Assembly: GCA_032260385.1 (NCBI GenBank)
Contig: JAVVEL010000013.1
Span: 1 to 64,000, forward strand
DNA length: 64,000 nucleotides
DNA from: UBA9300 sp032260385
GTDB taxonomy: Bacteria; Bacteroidota; Bacteroidia; Bacteroidales; VadinHA17
Direction: 5' to 3'
Shown here: positions 1 through 9,355 of the stretch, piece by piece
How positions within the stretch are numbered: position 1 is the first letter of the stretch
Layout of the letters: each line of letters begins with the position of its first letter
Notes under the pieces: generated by a model
Told to the model about the DNA's origin: nothing
The model's database searches: none
What the model saw: the letters and a program-made list of their open reading frames with translations, nothing else
Made by a program: the position numbers and the translations under genes

Positions 1-20
1 CTATTTTTTGTCTTTCTCCT

Positions 21-53
21 TTTGTCGTTACTCGGCATATAATTTTATCTTTG
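21..53 (+). promoter_or_regulatory. Bacteroidota-type promoter for the PASTA gene
   Basis: A TATCTTTG box at 46-53 matches the Bacteroidota -7 consensus TAnnTTTG, and TTTG at 21-24 lies 21 nt upstream as a plausible -33 box. The start codon of the PASTA gene follows 32 nt after the box. The call is from motif match only. Confidence 0.4.
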
Positions 54-85
54 CCTCTGCGTTAATATTTTAATAAAGCAGTATT

Positions 86-925
86 ATGAGCCTGAAACAA
101 TTCCTTGTGAGCAAGGTTTTTTTAAAACACCTGGGCCTGGCAATTGCCATAGCCATCATTATACTCTTTACAACCCTTCTGTGGTTGAGTATTTTTACAA
201 GACACGGTCAGTCACGGCCGGTGCCCGATCTCTACGGATTAACAATTGAGGAGGCTGAGCAAGCGGTTAAGGAAAATAAAATGAGATTCGAGATAATCGA
301 CTCCGTTTACACCAATATTGTACCACGTGGTTGCGTGTTTGAGCAAAATCCCGCAGCCGGGTTCAATGTGAAGAAGAACCGACGGATAATAGTGACAATA
401 AATGCCTTTCAACCGGAGATGGTTGAGATGCCTGACCTCCTGGAGCTATCAAAAAGACAGGCTATAGCCCTTATAGAAAGCTCGGGACTCGAACTGGGCA
501 AGCTCAACTACAAGCCCGACCTGGCCATCGACTATGTGCTGGAACAACTCTACCATGGAAGGCCGATGGAGCCGGGCGATTCCATACAGAAGGGATCGGT
601 AATCGACCTTGTGCTGGGCAAGGGATTGAGTAACAGGAGAACTCCCATGCCTGAACTTATAGGCCTGGGTATTGAAGAAGCCAGGGACAGAATCCTCGCT
701 TCATCATTGAACATAGGTACCTTTACCTTTGACAATACAATAAATAATGCCGAAGATTCAGCAAAAGCCTTCGTTTATAAACAAAACCCAATATATAGTG
801 AGGAAGTGACCCTCCAGCTTGGCTCATCTGTATACGTCTGGTTTACAACGGATTCAATGAAGCTGCCCATAGATTCTACAATGATGGAATTAACCGATAA
901 TCTGTTAATGCATGGGCTTAATTAA
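86..925 (+). CDS. Membrane-anchored PASTA-domain protein
   Basis: This is a 279-residue protein with a short cytoplasmic tail, one membrane segment at about residues 15-37, and then an outside region of three PASTA repeats (about 43-110, 112-178 and 185-255). Each repeat has the usual P-x-L/V-x-G-x-x-x-x-x-A opening, for example at PVPDLYGLTIEEA. PASTA domains bind muropeptides or beta-lactam-like ligands in Ser/Thr kinases and PBPs, but no kinase or transpeptidase domain is present. It lies upstream of a T9SS cargo gene, rluD and a D-Ala-D-Ala ligase on the same strand. A cell-wall-related role is inferred from the domain and from the ligase neighbour. The start ATG at 86 fits the membrane segment and the promoter-like box upstream. 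Confidence 0.85.
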   Translation: MSLKQFLVSKVFLKHLGLAIAIAIIILFTTLLWLSIFTRHGQSRPVPDLYGLTIEEAEQAVKENKMRFEIIDSVYTNIVPRGCVFEQNPAAGFNVKKNRRIIVTINAFQPEMVEMPDLLELSKRQAIALIESSGLELGKLNYKPDLAIDYVLEQLYHGRPMEPGDSIQKGSVIDLVLGKGLSNRRTPMPELIGLGIEEARDRILASSLNIGTFTFDNTINNAEDSAKAFVYKQNPIYSEEVTLQLGSSVYVWFTTDSMKLPIDSTMMELTDNLLMHGLN

Positions 926-943
926 TCAGAACAAAGAAGCCCG

Positions 944-2797
944 ATGATTATAAAAAGAAAATATCTGATTCTCCTTTTACTTCTTGCCCCCTGTTTAAAA
1001 GGCTACGGGCAGGAAATAGTTACGGGACTGAGAAGTAACCCTGTGGTGCTTGAAGCGTGGAATAAAAGGGTAATCCTTAAATCAGATTCTCCCATGGATA
1101 CACTGAACCTGCCCTTCTTTGATGATTTCATACCCGAAGATATCTTCCCGTCAGGAGTACGCTGGGCCGATGATGATGTATATATTAACAATACCTACCC
1201 GGTAAACCAGGTAAGCCAGGGTGTTGCTACCTTTGATGCAATCGATTACAGGGGTTTGCTCTATGAGGAAGCCGGTTCCTTTGCCTTTGAAGCCGATCAC
1301 CTTACCTCGGCACCCATTAACCTGGATATGGATCCCTCAGAAAATATTTTCCTTAGCTTCTTTTACCAGCCCCAGGGTATAGCTGATCAGCCTGAATTAC
1401 AGGACAGCCTGGTATTGCAATTCCTCTCAGCCGTTGATAATGAATGGCATCACGTATGGAAAGCTGAAGGAAGAGGCCTCCATAATTTTAAACCTGTAAT
1501 AATAAAAATTGACAATCCCGATTACCTTTACAGGGGATTCAGGTTCAGGTTTATTAATTACGCAAGTATAAGTTCCGATTTTGACGATCAGTCAATGGCA
1601 GGTAATGCCGATCACTGGAATATTGATTATGTATACCTCGACAGGAACAGGTCGCTGTCTGATACCATACCTGCTGATGTGGCATTCACCGCTACACCGG
1701 GTTCGGTTCTTAATACATATGAGTCGATGCCCTGGGAACAGTTCAGAAACGTTTTCCTGTCAGAAATGGGCTCTTTCATAAAAATTAATTACAGGAATAA
1801 CGACGAGGTAACGCGAAATGTCACCAGGAATTTCACAATACGGGATATGTATGTAGGTACCGATGTGCATACTTTCTCAGCCGGGGCAACGAATATCGAA
1901 CCTGGTGAATGGGTCACGTATAACGCAAACCTCATCTACACCTTCAACTCCTCCTACACCGACTCCGCCATGTTCAGAATCAGGTCGGTCCTAATCACCG
2001 ATGATTTTGACACCAAGGTGAATGATACGATCGATTATTACCAGGTATTCAGTAATTATTATTCCTACGATGACGGCTCAGCTGAAAGCGGTTACGGGGT
2101 AAACGGCCAGGGCGCTTCCAATGCAATGGTTTCAGTCAGATACAGAACCTTTGAACCAGACACCCTGAGGGCTGTTTTGATTGCCTTTAACGACAGCTAC
2201 CAGTCTTCAAACCAGAGATATTTCAATATCGCAGTATGGAATGACGATAATGGAATGCCGGGAGAATTGCTGTATGAACAGGAAGCAATGGTAAACCCCG
2301 GCGAAAATATTAACGAATTCATACAATTCCGTCTTAGCGATCCCCAGGTCGTAAGTGATTATTTTCATATTGGCTGGATACAGGAATCTGAGACTTTTCT
2401 TAATGCAGGACTTGACATGAACACTCTCCCGGAGGGAAGAAGGCATTATTACATCAATGGAGTCTGGGATGAATCGGAAGTAGAAGGCACGCTGATGATA
2501 AGACCACTTGTGGGCAGTGCCCTTATTCCTACTGGCATAATCGATATTCACCCGGAGATTGAAAACAGGATAAAGATCTGGCCAAACCCTGTAAAAGATA
2601 TACTTAATATCGACATTCCCGATAATGAACTTGCCATGGGAATTGAAATAAATATATACGACAATAACGGTAGGTGGCTGATGTCGGAAAGCCAGTCGCC
2701 AAGGGTAAATGTAACAGCCCTGCCCCGGGGAGTCTACCTCATTGTTATAAGTTCAGGCAACAATGTGATAGGATATAACAGGTTTATAAGATTATAA
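944..2797 (+). CDS. Secreted T9SS type A sorting-domain protein
   Basis: This 617-residue protein has an N-terminal signal peptide (hydrophobic run ILLLLLAPC, ending near GYGQ) and a C-terminal type IX secretion sorting domain of about 75 residues. That domain shows the IWPNPVKD motif, then an NIYDNNGR strand and an LPRGVYLIVI strand. The central part is beta-rich with no enzyme motif that I recognise. T9SS cargo is carried across the outer membrane and usually attached to the cell surface. The gene lies 18 nt after the PASTA gene and its stop abuts the rluD start, so the three are probably co-transcribed. The function of the central region is unknown. Confidence 0.8.
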   Translation: MIIKRKYLILLLLLAPCLKGYGQEIVTGLRSNPVVLEAWNKRVILKSDSPMDTLNLPFFDDFIPEDIFPSGVRWADDDVYINNTYPVNQVSQGVATFDAIDYRGLLYEEAGSFAFEADHLTSAPINLDMDPSENIFLSFFYQPQGIADQPELQDSLVLQFLSAVDNEWHHVWKAEGRGLHNFKPVIIKIDNPDYLYRGFRFRFINYASISSDFDDQSMAGNADHWNIDYVYLDRNRSLSDTIPADVAFTATPGSVLNTYESMPWEQFRNVFLSEMGSFIKINYRNNDEVTRNVTRNFTIRDMYVGTDVHTFSAGATNIEPGEWVTYNANLIYTFNSSYTDSAMFRIRSVLITDDFDTKVNDTIDYYQVFSNYYSYDDGSAESGYGVNGQGASNAMVSVRYRTFEPDTLRAVLIAFNDSYQSSNQRYFNIAVWNDDNGMPGELLYEQEAMVNPGENINEFIQFRLSDPQVVSDYFHIGWIQESETFLNAGLDMNTLPEGRRHYYINGVWDESEVEGTLMIRPLVGSALIPTGIIDIHPEIENRIKIWPNPVKDILNIDIPDNELAMGIEINIYDNNGRWLMSESQSPRVNVTALPRGVYLIVISSGNNVIGYNRFIRL

Positions 2798-3835
2798 GTG
2801 CAAATGACCGGGACGGATGATCATATTGAAAACGAAGAACTATTTGAACATCACCGGATTGAAGCCGATGCCGGACAAAAAGCATTAAGGATTGATAAAT
2901 TCCTAGTAAACAGGATTGACAATACTTCCCGCACCCGCATTCAGAATGCCGCCCTTGCAGGAAATATTTTAGTCAACGACCAGGCTGTAAAGTCCAACTA
3001 CAAGGTTAAACCCGGTGATATTATACAAATCCTGCTGGCACATCCGCCGAGGGAAACTGAAATTTTGCCGGAGAACCTGCCCCTTGATATAAGGTATGAA
3101 GACGAAGCAATATTAATAGTGAACAAGGAAGCCGGGATGGTGGTGCACCCCGGAACTGGTAATTATACCGGAACGCTGGTAAATGCGCTGATGTACCATC
3201 TCAGGGATATCCCTCTTTTCAAAAGCGGGGAGTTACGGCCCGGACTGGTTCACAGGATTGACAAGAACACCTCGGGCTTACTGGTAATTGCCAAAACCGA
3301 GTTTGCCCTCAATAACCTGGGAAAACAGTTCTATGATCACACCACAGGGAGGAAGTATACAGCCATAGTATGGGGAAACCCAGGAGAAAGCGGCACAATT
3401 ACGGGCAACATAGGCAGAAGCCCCAGAAACCGTAAAGTGATGCATGTCTTCCCTGATGGCAGTGATGGTAAGCCTGCAATAACTCATTACAGACTTATTG
3501 AAGACCTCTCATATGTTTCACTGATCGAATGTGAACTGGAGACCGGCCGCACTCACCAGATAAGAGTCCATATGAGCTATATTAAACATCCCCTCTTCAA
3601 TGATACTGAATACGGAGGTGATAAGATATTAAGAGGGACAACCTTCACAAAATACCAGCAGTTTATAAGAAACTGTTTCAGCATCATGCCGCGCCAGGCC
3701 CTGCATGCCCGCTACCTATCCTTCAGGCACCCCCTAAGCGGTATACACATGGAATTTGAAACTGAACTGCCTGATGATATGAGCAGGCTCATTGAGAAGT
3801 GGAGGAAGTATACCGCCGGAAGAGAGGAGTTATGA
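2798..3835 (+). CDS. rluD: RluA/RluD-family 23S rRNA pseudouridine synthase
   Basis: The protein converts uridines of 23S rRNA to pseudouridine. An S4 RNA-binding domain lies at about residues 27-80 (RIDKFLVNRIDNTSRTRIQ) and the catalytic domain follows. The signature HRIDKNTSGLLVIAKT carries the catalytic Asp at about residue 155, and GRTHQIRVHM is the second conserved block. Length (345) is normal for the family. The first possible start is GTG at 2798, directly after the stop of the preceding gene; ATG at 2804 is equally possible. Its position between the PASTA protein and D-Ala-D-Ala ligase is, as far as I recall, common in Bacteroidota. Specificity (RluD rather than RluC) is inferred from the S4 domain and the length. 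Confidence 0.9.
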   Translation: MQMTGTDDHIENEELFEHHRIEADAGQKALRIDKFLVNRIDNTSRTRIQNAALAGNILVNDQAVKSNYKVKPGDIIQILLAHPPRETEILPENLPLDIRYEDEAILIVNKEAGMVVHPGTGNYTGTLVNALMYHLRDIPLFKSGELRPGLVHRIDKNTSGLLVIAKTEFALNNLGKQFYDHTTGRKYTAIVWGNPGESGTITGNIGRSPRNRKVMHVFPDGSDGKPAITHYRLIEDLSYVSLIECELETGRTHQIRVHMSYIKHPLFNDTEYGGDKILRGTTFTKYQQFIRNCFSIMPRQALHARYLSFRHPLSGIHMEFETELPDDMSRLIEKWRKYTAGREEL

Positions 3836-3854
3836 GCGGTGTTTAAGTATTTAG

Positions 3855-3862
3855 TATATTTG
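3855..3862 (+). promoter_or_regulatory. -7 box before ddl
   Basis: TATATTTG matches TAnnTTTG. No clear -33 TTG is found at the right distance. A transcript starting just after it favours the second in-frame ATG (3886) of the ligase gene over the first (3874). Confidence 0.3.
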
Positions 3863-3885
3863 GAAATCTTAAGATGCATATTTCA

Positions 3886-4866
3886 ATGAAAACCATAGCC
3901 ATAGTCACAGGGGGCAACTCTCCGGAATTTAAGATATCGATAAAAAGTGCCGGAGCGGTGCAAAAAGCGCTTGCAAAACGCTACCATACCTTTCTGATAA
4001 TGATAAATGGACAGGAATGGTACTGGGAAGATCAGGCGGGTCAGGCACATAAGGTCGATAAAAATAATTTTTCACTTATTCTGCATGACCGGGTGGTGCG
4101 CTTTGACGCTGTTTTTATAGCCATCCACGGAACACCGGGCGAGAACGGCTACCTCCAGGCTTATTTCGAGATGATGGGTCTACCCTATACCGGTTGTAAC
4201 GTTTACACTTCGGCCCTCACCTTCAATAAAAATGCCTGCAAGTTATTTTTAAGGAACTTCCCCGTTAAAATGGCAAAGTCAGTGTTAATAAATAAAAATA
4301 AGCTTCCCGATCCCGGCCAATTATCCAGGGACCTTGGTTTACCAATGTTTATCAAACCCAATGAGAGCGGCTCAAGTTTTGGTGTTACAAAGGTTAGCTC
4401 TGTTGAGGCTATCCTTCCAGCCATCCACCATGCCTTTTCTGAAAGTCCGCAGGTACTTGCAGAAGAATTTATGGACGGCATTGAAGTTGCCTGCGGTGTA
4501 ATAATAAGCTCGGAAAAAGCAATAGTACTTCCGGTTACGGAAATAGTGAGCAAGAATGATTTTTTTGATTACGAAGCCAAATACGATCCTTCAAAGGCCG
4601 ATGAGATAACCCCGGGACGTTTCCCGGAGCATGTTACAAGGACAATACAGGAAGCCAGTAAGAATATTGCCACCTACCTGGATTGCAGGGGCCTGGTGAG
4701 GGTCGATTTTATTGTAGTAAATGAAGAACCGTTATTTATCGAAGTAAACACCATCCCCGGCATTACTGAAGAAAGTATTGTGCCAAAGCAGATGAAAGAG
4801 CATGGAATAGAGCCCGGTGAGCTCTATTCACTACTTATTGAAGATACCATGAATCTTAAAGCTTAG
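3886..4866 (+). CDS. ddl: D-alanine--D-alanine ligase
   Basis: This ATP-grasp ligase joins two D-alanines for peptidoglycan in the cytoplasm. From the chosen start (MKTIAIVTGGNSPEF) it has 326 residues, normal for Ddl. Visible motifs are the N-terminal GGNSPE loop, HGTPGENGYLQAYFEMMG, the ATP-grasp block KPNESGSSFGVTKV, and the metal-binding end FIEVNTIPGITEESI. An upstream in-frame ATG at 3874 would add four residues (MHIS), but a promoter-like box at 3855-3862 makes 3886 more natural. It ends 51 bp from the convergent gcvP. Together with the PASTA gene it gives this cluster a cell-wall flavour. Confidence 0.9.
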   Translation: MKTIAIVTGGNSPEFKISIKSAGAVQKALAKRYHTFLIMINGQEWYWEDQAGQAHKVDKNNFSLILHDRVVRFDAVFIAIHGTPGENGYLQAYFEMMGLPYTGCNVYTSALTFNKNACKLFLRNFPVKMAKSVLINKNKLPDPGQLSRDLGLPMFIKPNESGSSFGVTKVSSVEAILPAIHHAFSESPQVLAEEFMDGIEVACGVIISSEKAIVLPVTEIVSKNDFFDYEAKYDPSKADEITPGRFPEHVTRTIQEASKNIATYLDCRGLVRVDFIVVNEEPLFIEVNTIPGITEESIVPKQMKEHGIEPGELYSLLIEDTMNLKA

Positions 4867-4917
4867 GCTTCAGCGACACTCCCAGGCCGAACCGCCTGCC
4901 GGCTGCCCGGATACCTA

Positions 4918-7821
4918 TCAGTCATCCTGCCACTCCTCCAGCTCAAGACCTTCAAACCTGTATGCATCTATGGGGTCACAGGTACACATAAGGTTCCTGT
5001 CGCCATAACCGTTATCCACCCTTCCCACAGCAGTCCAGAATTTATTCTCAGCCAGTCCCTGCACCGGGTAAGCTGCCTTTTCCCTGCTGTACTTATGGTC
5101 CCATTTATCACTTATGACCATTGCTGCAGTATGGGGTGAATTATGCAGTACATTATCCTCCCTGTCGGCCTTACCTTCCTTAACCTCCTGTATCTCATTC
5201 CATATTGACTTCATTGCCTCCACAAAGCGGTTGAGCTCATAGAGCGGTTCACTTTCAGTTGGTTCTACCATGAGTGTGCCATGCACAGGGAATGACAGTG
5301 TAGGTGCATGGAAGCCGTAGTCCATCAGCCTTTTTGCTATATCTTCCTCGCTGATACCTGCTTCGCCCTTGAATTTACGGCAATCGATTATCATCTCATG
5401 ACCTACCCTTCCCTTCTTACCCTTATACAGCACATCAAAATGTTCTTTGAGGGCTGATGCCAGGTAATTGGCATTAAGGATGGCCATCATGGTTGATTTC
5501 TTAAGCCCTTCCTCACCCAGCATATGAATATAGGCATGGGATATGGTAAGGATCAATGCTGATCCGAAGGGTGCAGCTGCCACAGCCGTGGTACCGTTAC
5601 TGCCACCAGTGGAAACAAGGGGGTGCGACGGAAGGAATTCAACCAGGTGGTCGGCAACACAAATGGGACCCATACCCGGACCGCCTCCTCCATGGGGGAT
5701 GGCAAAGGTTTTATGCAGGTTCAGGTGTACCACATCAGCACCTATATTGGCCGAGTTTGACAGGCCAACCATGGCATTCATATTGGCGCCATCCATGTAA
5801 ACCTGTCCGCCATTCTCATGTATGATGGAGGTCATCTCCTGTATGGCTTCTTCAAAAACACCGTGTGTGGATGGATAGGTGATCATAAAGGCAGAAAGCT
5901 TATCCCTGTTTTCAGTAGCTTTTTTTCTGAGGTCTTCAACATCAACATTGCCATTCTCATCACATTCAACAACGACCACATTCATGCCGGCCATGACACC
6001 GCTGGCAGGATTGGTCCCGTGAGCCGATGATGGTATAAGGACAATATCCCTGTGACCCTCGTCCCTGCTAATATGATACTGGCGTATTACCATCAAGCCG
6101 GTATACTCACCTGCCGCACCTGAATTAGGCTGGAAAGAAACAGCTTTGAAACCTGTAATTTCTTTGAGTGCCTCCCCCAGTTCATCCATAATCTGGTGAT
6201 AACCTTTTGCCTGGTCTTCAGGGACAAAGGGGTGAATATTACCATATTCCGGCCAGCTCAGTGGGAACATTGACGTAGCCGGATTCAGTTTCATTGTACA
6301 TGAACCCAGGGGTATCATACTGTATGTCAATGATATATCCCTGTTCTCCAGCATCTTAAGATAGCGCATCATGTCTGTCTCGCTATGATACCTGTTAAAG
6401 GCTTCCTGGGTCAGGAATTCCTTTTGCCTGAGAAATTTCTTGCTTATACACATGCAGTCACAGAGCTCATCCACTTTCTCAGCTTTCTTTCCTGCTGCTT
6501 CGGCAAATATTTCTATAAGAGTGTTAATTTCATCCAGAGTGCTAATTTCATCCATGCTGATCATCACCTTAGCTTCGTAAAAGAAATTTAGGTTAATCTC
6601 CTTTTTTAGTGCCAGTTTTTGGATATTTTCAGCTTCTACGCCTTCAGGCAGCCTGATGTCAAGTGTATCAAAAAATTCCTTATTGGCTATTTTATAGCCA
6701 AGTTTTTCTATTGATTGTTTGAAGGTACAGGCGCTCTGGTGTATATGGGAGGCTATTCTTTTCAGTCCTTCAGGACCGTGATACTGGGCATATATTCCGC
6801 TCATATTGGCAAGGAGGGCCTGGGACGTACATATATTTGATGTAGCCCTTTCCCTCTTTATATGCTGCTCCCTTGTCTGCAGCGCCATTCTCAAAGCCGG
6901 TTTCCCGTTGGAGTCAACTGACACACCAATAATTCTCCCGGGCATGCTTCTTTTCAGTGATTCATGTGATGCAAAAAATCCGGCATGGGGGCCGCCGAAG
7001 CCCATAGGAAGTCCGAAACGCTGATTTGAACCGAAGACTATATCAGCTCCCCACTCTCCCGGGGGTGAAAGCAGTACAAGGCTCATAAGATCTGAAGCAA
7101 CGGCGACAAGAGCTTCTGTGGCATGTACTTTATCCGAAAAGCTTTTATAATCCCTTATATCTCCATCTGACGAAGGGTATTGAAGAATGGCGCCAAAGAA
7201 AGAATCATCTATTTCCTGGGAGGCATAATCACCCATCACCAGTTCGATACCCAGGGGCTCGGCCCTTGTAAGTATCACGTCAAGTGTCTGGGGAAATATC
7301 TTCTCGTCAACAAAAATCTTGTTTACACCTGCTTTAACGGCTGCCCTTGACCGTGCATTATGCATCATTATCATGGCTTCGGCACCGGCGGTAGCCTCAT
7401 CAAGCAATGAAGCATTGGCCAGGCCCAGGCCTGTCAATTCACATACCATAGTCTGGTAATTCAAGAGTGCTTCAAGCCTGCCCTGCGAAATTTCAGCCTG
7501 GTAAGGAGTATAGGAGGTATACCATCCCGGGTTCTCCAGGACATTCCTTATAATCACCGAAGGGGAAGCTGTGCCATAATAACCCATCCCTATAAAAGAA
7601 CGGTACTGCTTATTTTTGGCACCTATTTCACGAATGTGCCTGAGATACTCGAACTCACTCATTGCTGCCGGAAGGTTGAGAGGCTTATCCAACATTATTG
7701 AAGAAGGAACCGTTTCCTTTATAAGCCAATCAAGTGAAGCTGCTCCGACGGTTTCGAGCATGCGGGGAAGCTCATTTCCCCTGGGACCTATATGCCTGTT
7801 AACAAACTTGTCAAATGCCAT
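4918..7821 (-). CDS. gcvP: Glycine dehydrogenase (decarboxylating), P-protein
   Basis: The P-protein of the glycine cleavage system decarboxylates glycine with PLP and passes the aminomethyl group to the H-protein lipoyl arm. This is the single-chain form (967 residues), in which the two homologous halves P1 and P2 are fused. The PLP-binding Lys lies in NLHKTFAIPHGGGGPGMG at about residue 704. Other family blocks are FIGMGYYGT and EPTESEP. No gcvT, gcvH or lpd lies in the window, so the other subunits are encoded elsewhere. The gene matters here because the same strand carries a formate/tetrahydrofolate locus (21381-34764) that shares its C1 pool. A 7-bp tandem repeat sits directly before its start. 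Confidence 0.97.
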   Translation of the reverse strand: MAFDKFVNRHIGPRGNELPRMLETVGAASLDWLIKETVPSSIMLDKPLNLPAAMSEFEYLRHIREIGAKNKQYRSFIGMGYYGTASPSVIIRNVLENPGWYTSYTPYQAEISQGRLEALLNYQTMVCELTGLGLANASLLDEATAGAEAMIMMHNARSRAAVKAGVNKIFVDEKIFPQTLDVILTRAEPLGIELVMGDYASQEIDDSFFGAILQYPSSDGDIRDYKSFSDKVHATEALVAVASDLMSLVLLSPPGEWGADIVFGSNQRFGLPMGFGGPHAGFFASHESLKRSMPGRIIGVSVDSNGKPALRMALQTREQHIKRERATSNICTSQALLANMSGIYAQYHGPEGLKRIASHIHQSACTFKQSIEKLGYKIANKEFFDTLDIRLPEGVEAENIQKLALKKEINLNFFYEAKVMISMDEISTLDEINTLIEIFAEAAGKKAEKVDELCDCMCISKKFLRQKEFLTQEAFNRYHSETDMMRYLKMLENRDISLTYSMIPLGSCTMKLNPATSMFPLSWPEYGNIHPFVPEDQAKGYHQIMDELGEALKEITGFKAVSFQPNSGAAGEYTGLMVIRQYHISRDEGHRDIVLIPSSAHGTNPASGVMAGMNVVVVECDENGNVDVEDLRKKATENRDKLSAFMITYPSTHGVFEEAIQEMTSIIHENGGQVYMDGANMNAMVGLSNSANIGADVVHLNLHKTFAIPHGGGGPGMGPICVADHLVEFLPSHPLVSTGGSNGTTAVAAAPFGSALILTISHAYIHMLGEEGLKKSTMMAILNANYLASALKEHFDVLYKGKKGRVGHEMIIDCRKFKGEAGISEEDIAKRLMDYGFHAPTLSFPVHGTLMVEPTESEPLYELNRFVEAMKSIWNEIQEVKEGKADREDNVLHNSPHTAAMVISDKWDHKYSREKAAYPVQGLAENKFWTAVGRVDNGYGDRNLMCTCDPIDAYRFEGLELEEWQDD

Positions 7822-7858
7822 ATTATTTATTATTTATTATTTATTATTTATTATTTAT
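7821..7858. repeat. Heptanucleotide tandem repeat upstream of gcvP
   Basis: Five copies of TATTATT plus a partial copy run without interruption directly upstream of the gcvP start codon, so they lie in its 5' leader. Purely A+T, unit length 7 bp. Slippage here would change the leader length, not the reading frame. Confidence 0.85.
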
Positions 7859-7956
7859 GATCTTTTATCTCCAGGTGTTTTTCAATTCCGTGGTAATATA
7901 TAAATCAATGTTAAGAATTCATATGCTAAAGAAAACTTAAAGATAATATTATTGTC

Positions 7957-8592
7957 TTATGTTAAAAAGGGATTCGTCTTCCGTTCAACACCTATTCTTG
8001 TCTCAGTCCCATGCCCCGGGTAAACGACGATATCATCAGGAAGGCTCAGTAAATTATTTTTAATACTGGTCAACAGGGTATCATGATTGCCTCCCGGGAG
8101 GTCAGAACGACCAATACTCCCGGCGAATAGGGCATCACCGGTAAGAACAAAATTTTCTTCCCTGCAATAGAAAGCGATGCTGCCGGCAGTGTGGCCTGGA
8201 ACAAAGAGGCAGTGCAGTAAAATTTTTCCAACTTTAAGTTCCTGTCCGCCTGAAATAAATGTCCCAACGTCCGGGGGTTCAGGCATGTTGAGGCCAAACA
8301 TTGCCGCATACTGGACTGCCGACAACAGGTTCATCTCTTCTTCCCTGGCTGCATGTGTTTTAAGTCCATATTCGTCCAGGACAAAGCGATTTCCAAAGAT
8401 ATGGTCAAGATGCAGGTGGGTGTTAAGTAATTTTACAGGCTTCAGTTTATTTTCGTTTATGAATGTTTTCAACTCATCGAATTCAGCATCGGTATAGCAC
8501 CCGCAGTCTATTATGGCGCAATCACCGTTCTCATCAGCCAGTATATAGGTATTAACTTCTATGGGTGAGAAAATAAGCCTGTGTATTTTCAT
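7957..8592 (-). CDS. Metallo-beta-lactamase-fold hydrolase (glyoxalase II-like)
   Basis: A 211-residue MBL-fold enzyme. The metal-binding HLHLDH motif, a downstream H in VPGHTAGS, the D in LTGDALFAGSIGRSDLPGG and the final YPGHG motif give the full metal ligand set. The short form without the long glyoxalase II C-terminus resembles the YcbL type, which hydrolyses S-lactoylglutathione-like thioesters. The substrate is not certain. The start MKIHRLIFSPIEVNTY at 8592 was chosen because it falls 7 nt after the pcm stop and because the family begins there; a longer frame running into pcm has no family-like sequence. It probably forms an operon with pcm. Confidence 0.85.
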   Translation of the reverse strand: MKIHRLIFSPIEVNTYILADENGDCAIIDCGCYTDAEFDELKTFINENKLKPVKLLNTHLHLDHIFGNRFVLDEYGLKTHAAREEEMNLLSAVQYAAMFGLNMPEPPDVGTFISGGQELKVGKILLHCLFVPGHTAGSIAFYCREENFVLTGDALFAGSIGRSDLPGGNHDTLLTSIKNNLLSLPDDIVVYPGHGTETRIGVERKTNPFLT

Positions 8593-8599
8593 AAAATCT

Positions 8600-9265
8600 C
8601 TATTTACCGTTAACCGTTCCTCCCAGCATTGGCACGAATATGAACAAGCCATGACTGCTTTCCTCCAGTTCACCTTCCATTGTTTTACAGATTCGTGTCA
8701 TTACCTGGCTGTCAGCTCCGCCCACAGGCGCCACCAGGCATCCTCCCGGTTTCAGTTGTTCAAATAATTCTGCGGGCACTTCACTTATGGCAGCTGTTAT
8801 GATTATTGAATCATAAGGCCCGTACTGTGACTTTCCCTGATAACCATCGCCATAAAAAAAGTGTGCATTATAGCCCAGCTTTGCAAGTGTTTTCTGTGCC
8901 TTGTTATAAAGTACTTTCTGCCTCTCAATGGTATATACCCTGGCTCCCATTTCAACGAGTATCGCAGCCTGGTAACCTGAACCTGTGCCTATCTCAAGAA
9001 TTTTATCATGTTTCTTTACATTCAACAGCTCGGTCTGTACGGCAACGGTATACGGCTGTGAAATTGTCTGTCCCGCTGATATCGGGAAAGCCTTATCCTG
9101 GTAAGCATGATGGAGGAAAGCATTATCCATAAAGATATGCCTTGGGACCCTGTTCATGGCTTCCAGGACATTTTCATCCTTTATTCCCTTGGTCCTGAGA
9201 CCATCAATCAATTTCTGCCTTTTTCCCCTGGCAAGGAAGGAATCGTGCTGTGATATCATCATCAA
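8600..9265 (-). CDS. pcm: Protein-L-isoaspartate O-methyltransferase
   Basis: Pcm uses S-adenosylmethionine to methylate isoaspartyl residues so that damaged proteins can be repaired. The 221-residue product carries the family block GQTISQPYTVAVQTELL, the SAM-binding LEIGTGSGYQAAIL and the later YDSIIITAA strand. No signal peptide is seen, so this copy is cytoplasmic. A second, exported paralogue is at 43293-44003. The gene overlaps nothing and is followed within 7 nt by the MBL-fold hydrolase gene. Confidence 0.93.
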   Translation of the reverse strand: MMMISQHDSFLARGKRQKLIDGLRTKGIKDENVLEAMNRVPRHIFMDNAFLHHAYQDKAFPISAGQTISQPYTVAVQTELLNVKKHDKILEIGTGSGYQAAILVEMGARVYTIERQKVLYNKAQKTLAKLGYNAHFFYGDGYQGKSQYGPYDSIIITAAISEVPAELFEQLKPGGCLVAPVGGADSQVMTRICKTMEGELEESSHGLFIFVPMLGGTVNGK

Positions 9266-9355
9266 GTTTTAATGTCTGACAAAAATAATAAAAGCAGGCA
9301 TTATACAATGCTTATATATTATTCACTTGTAAATATGATTTCAAACATAAAAAGA

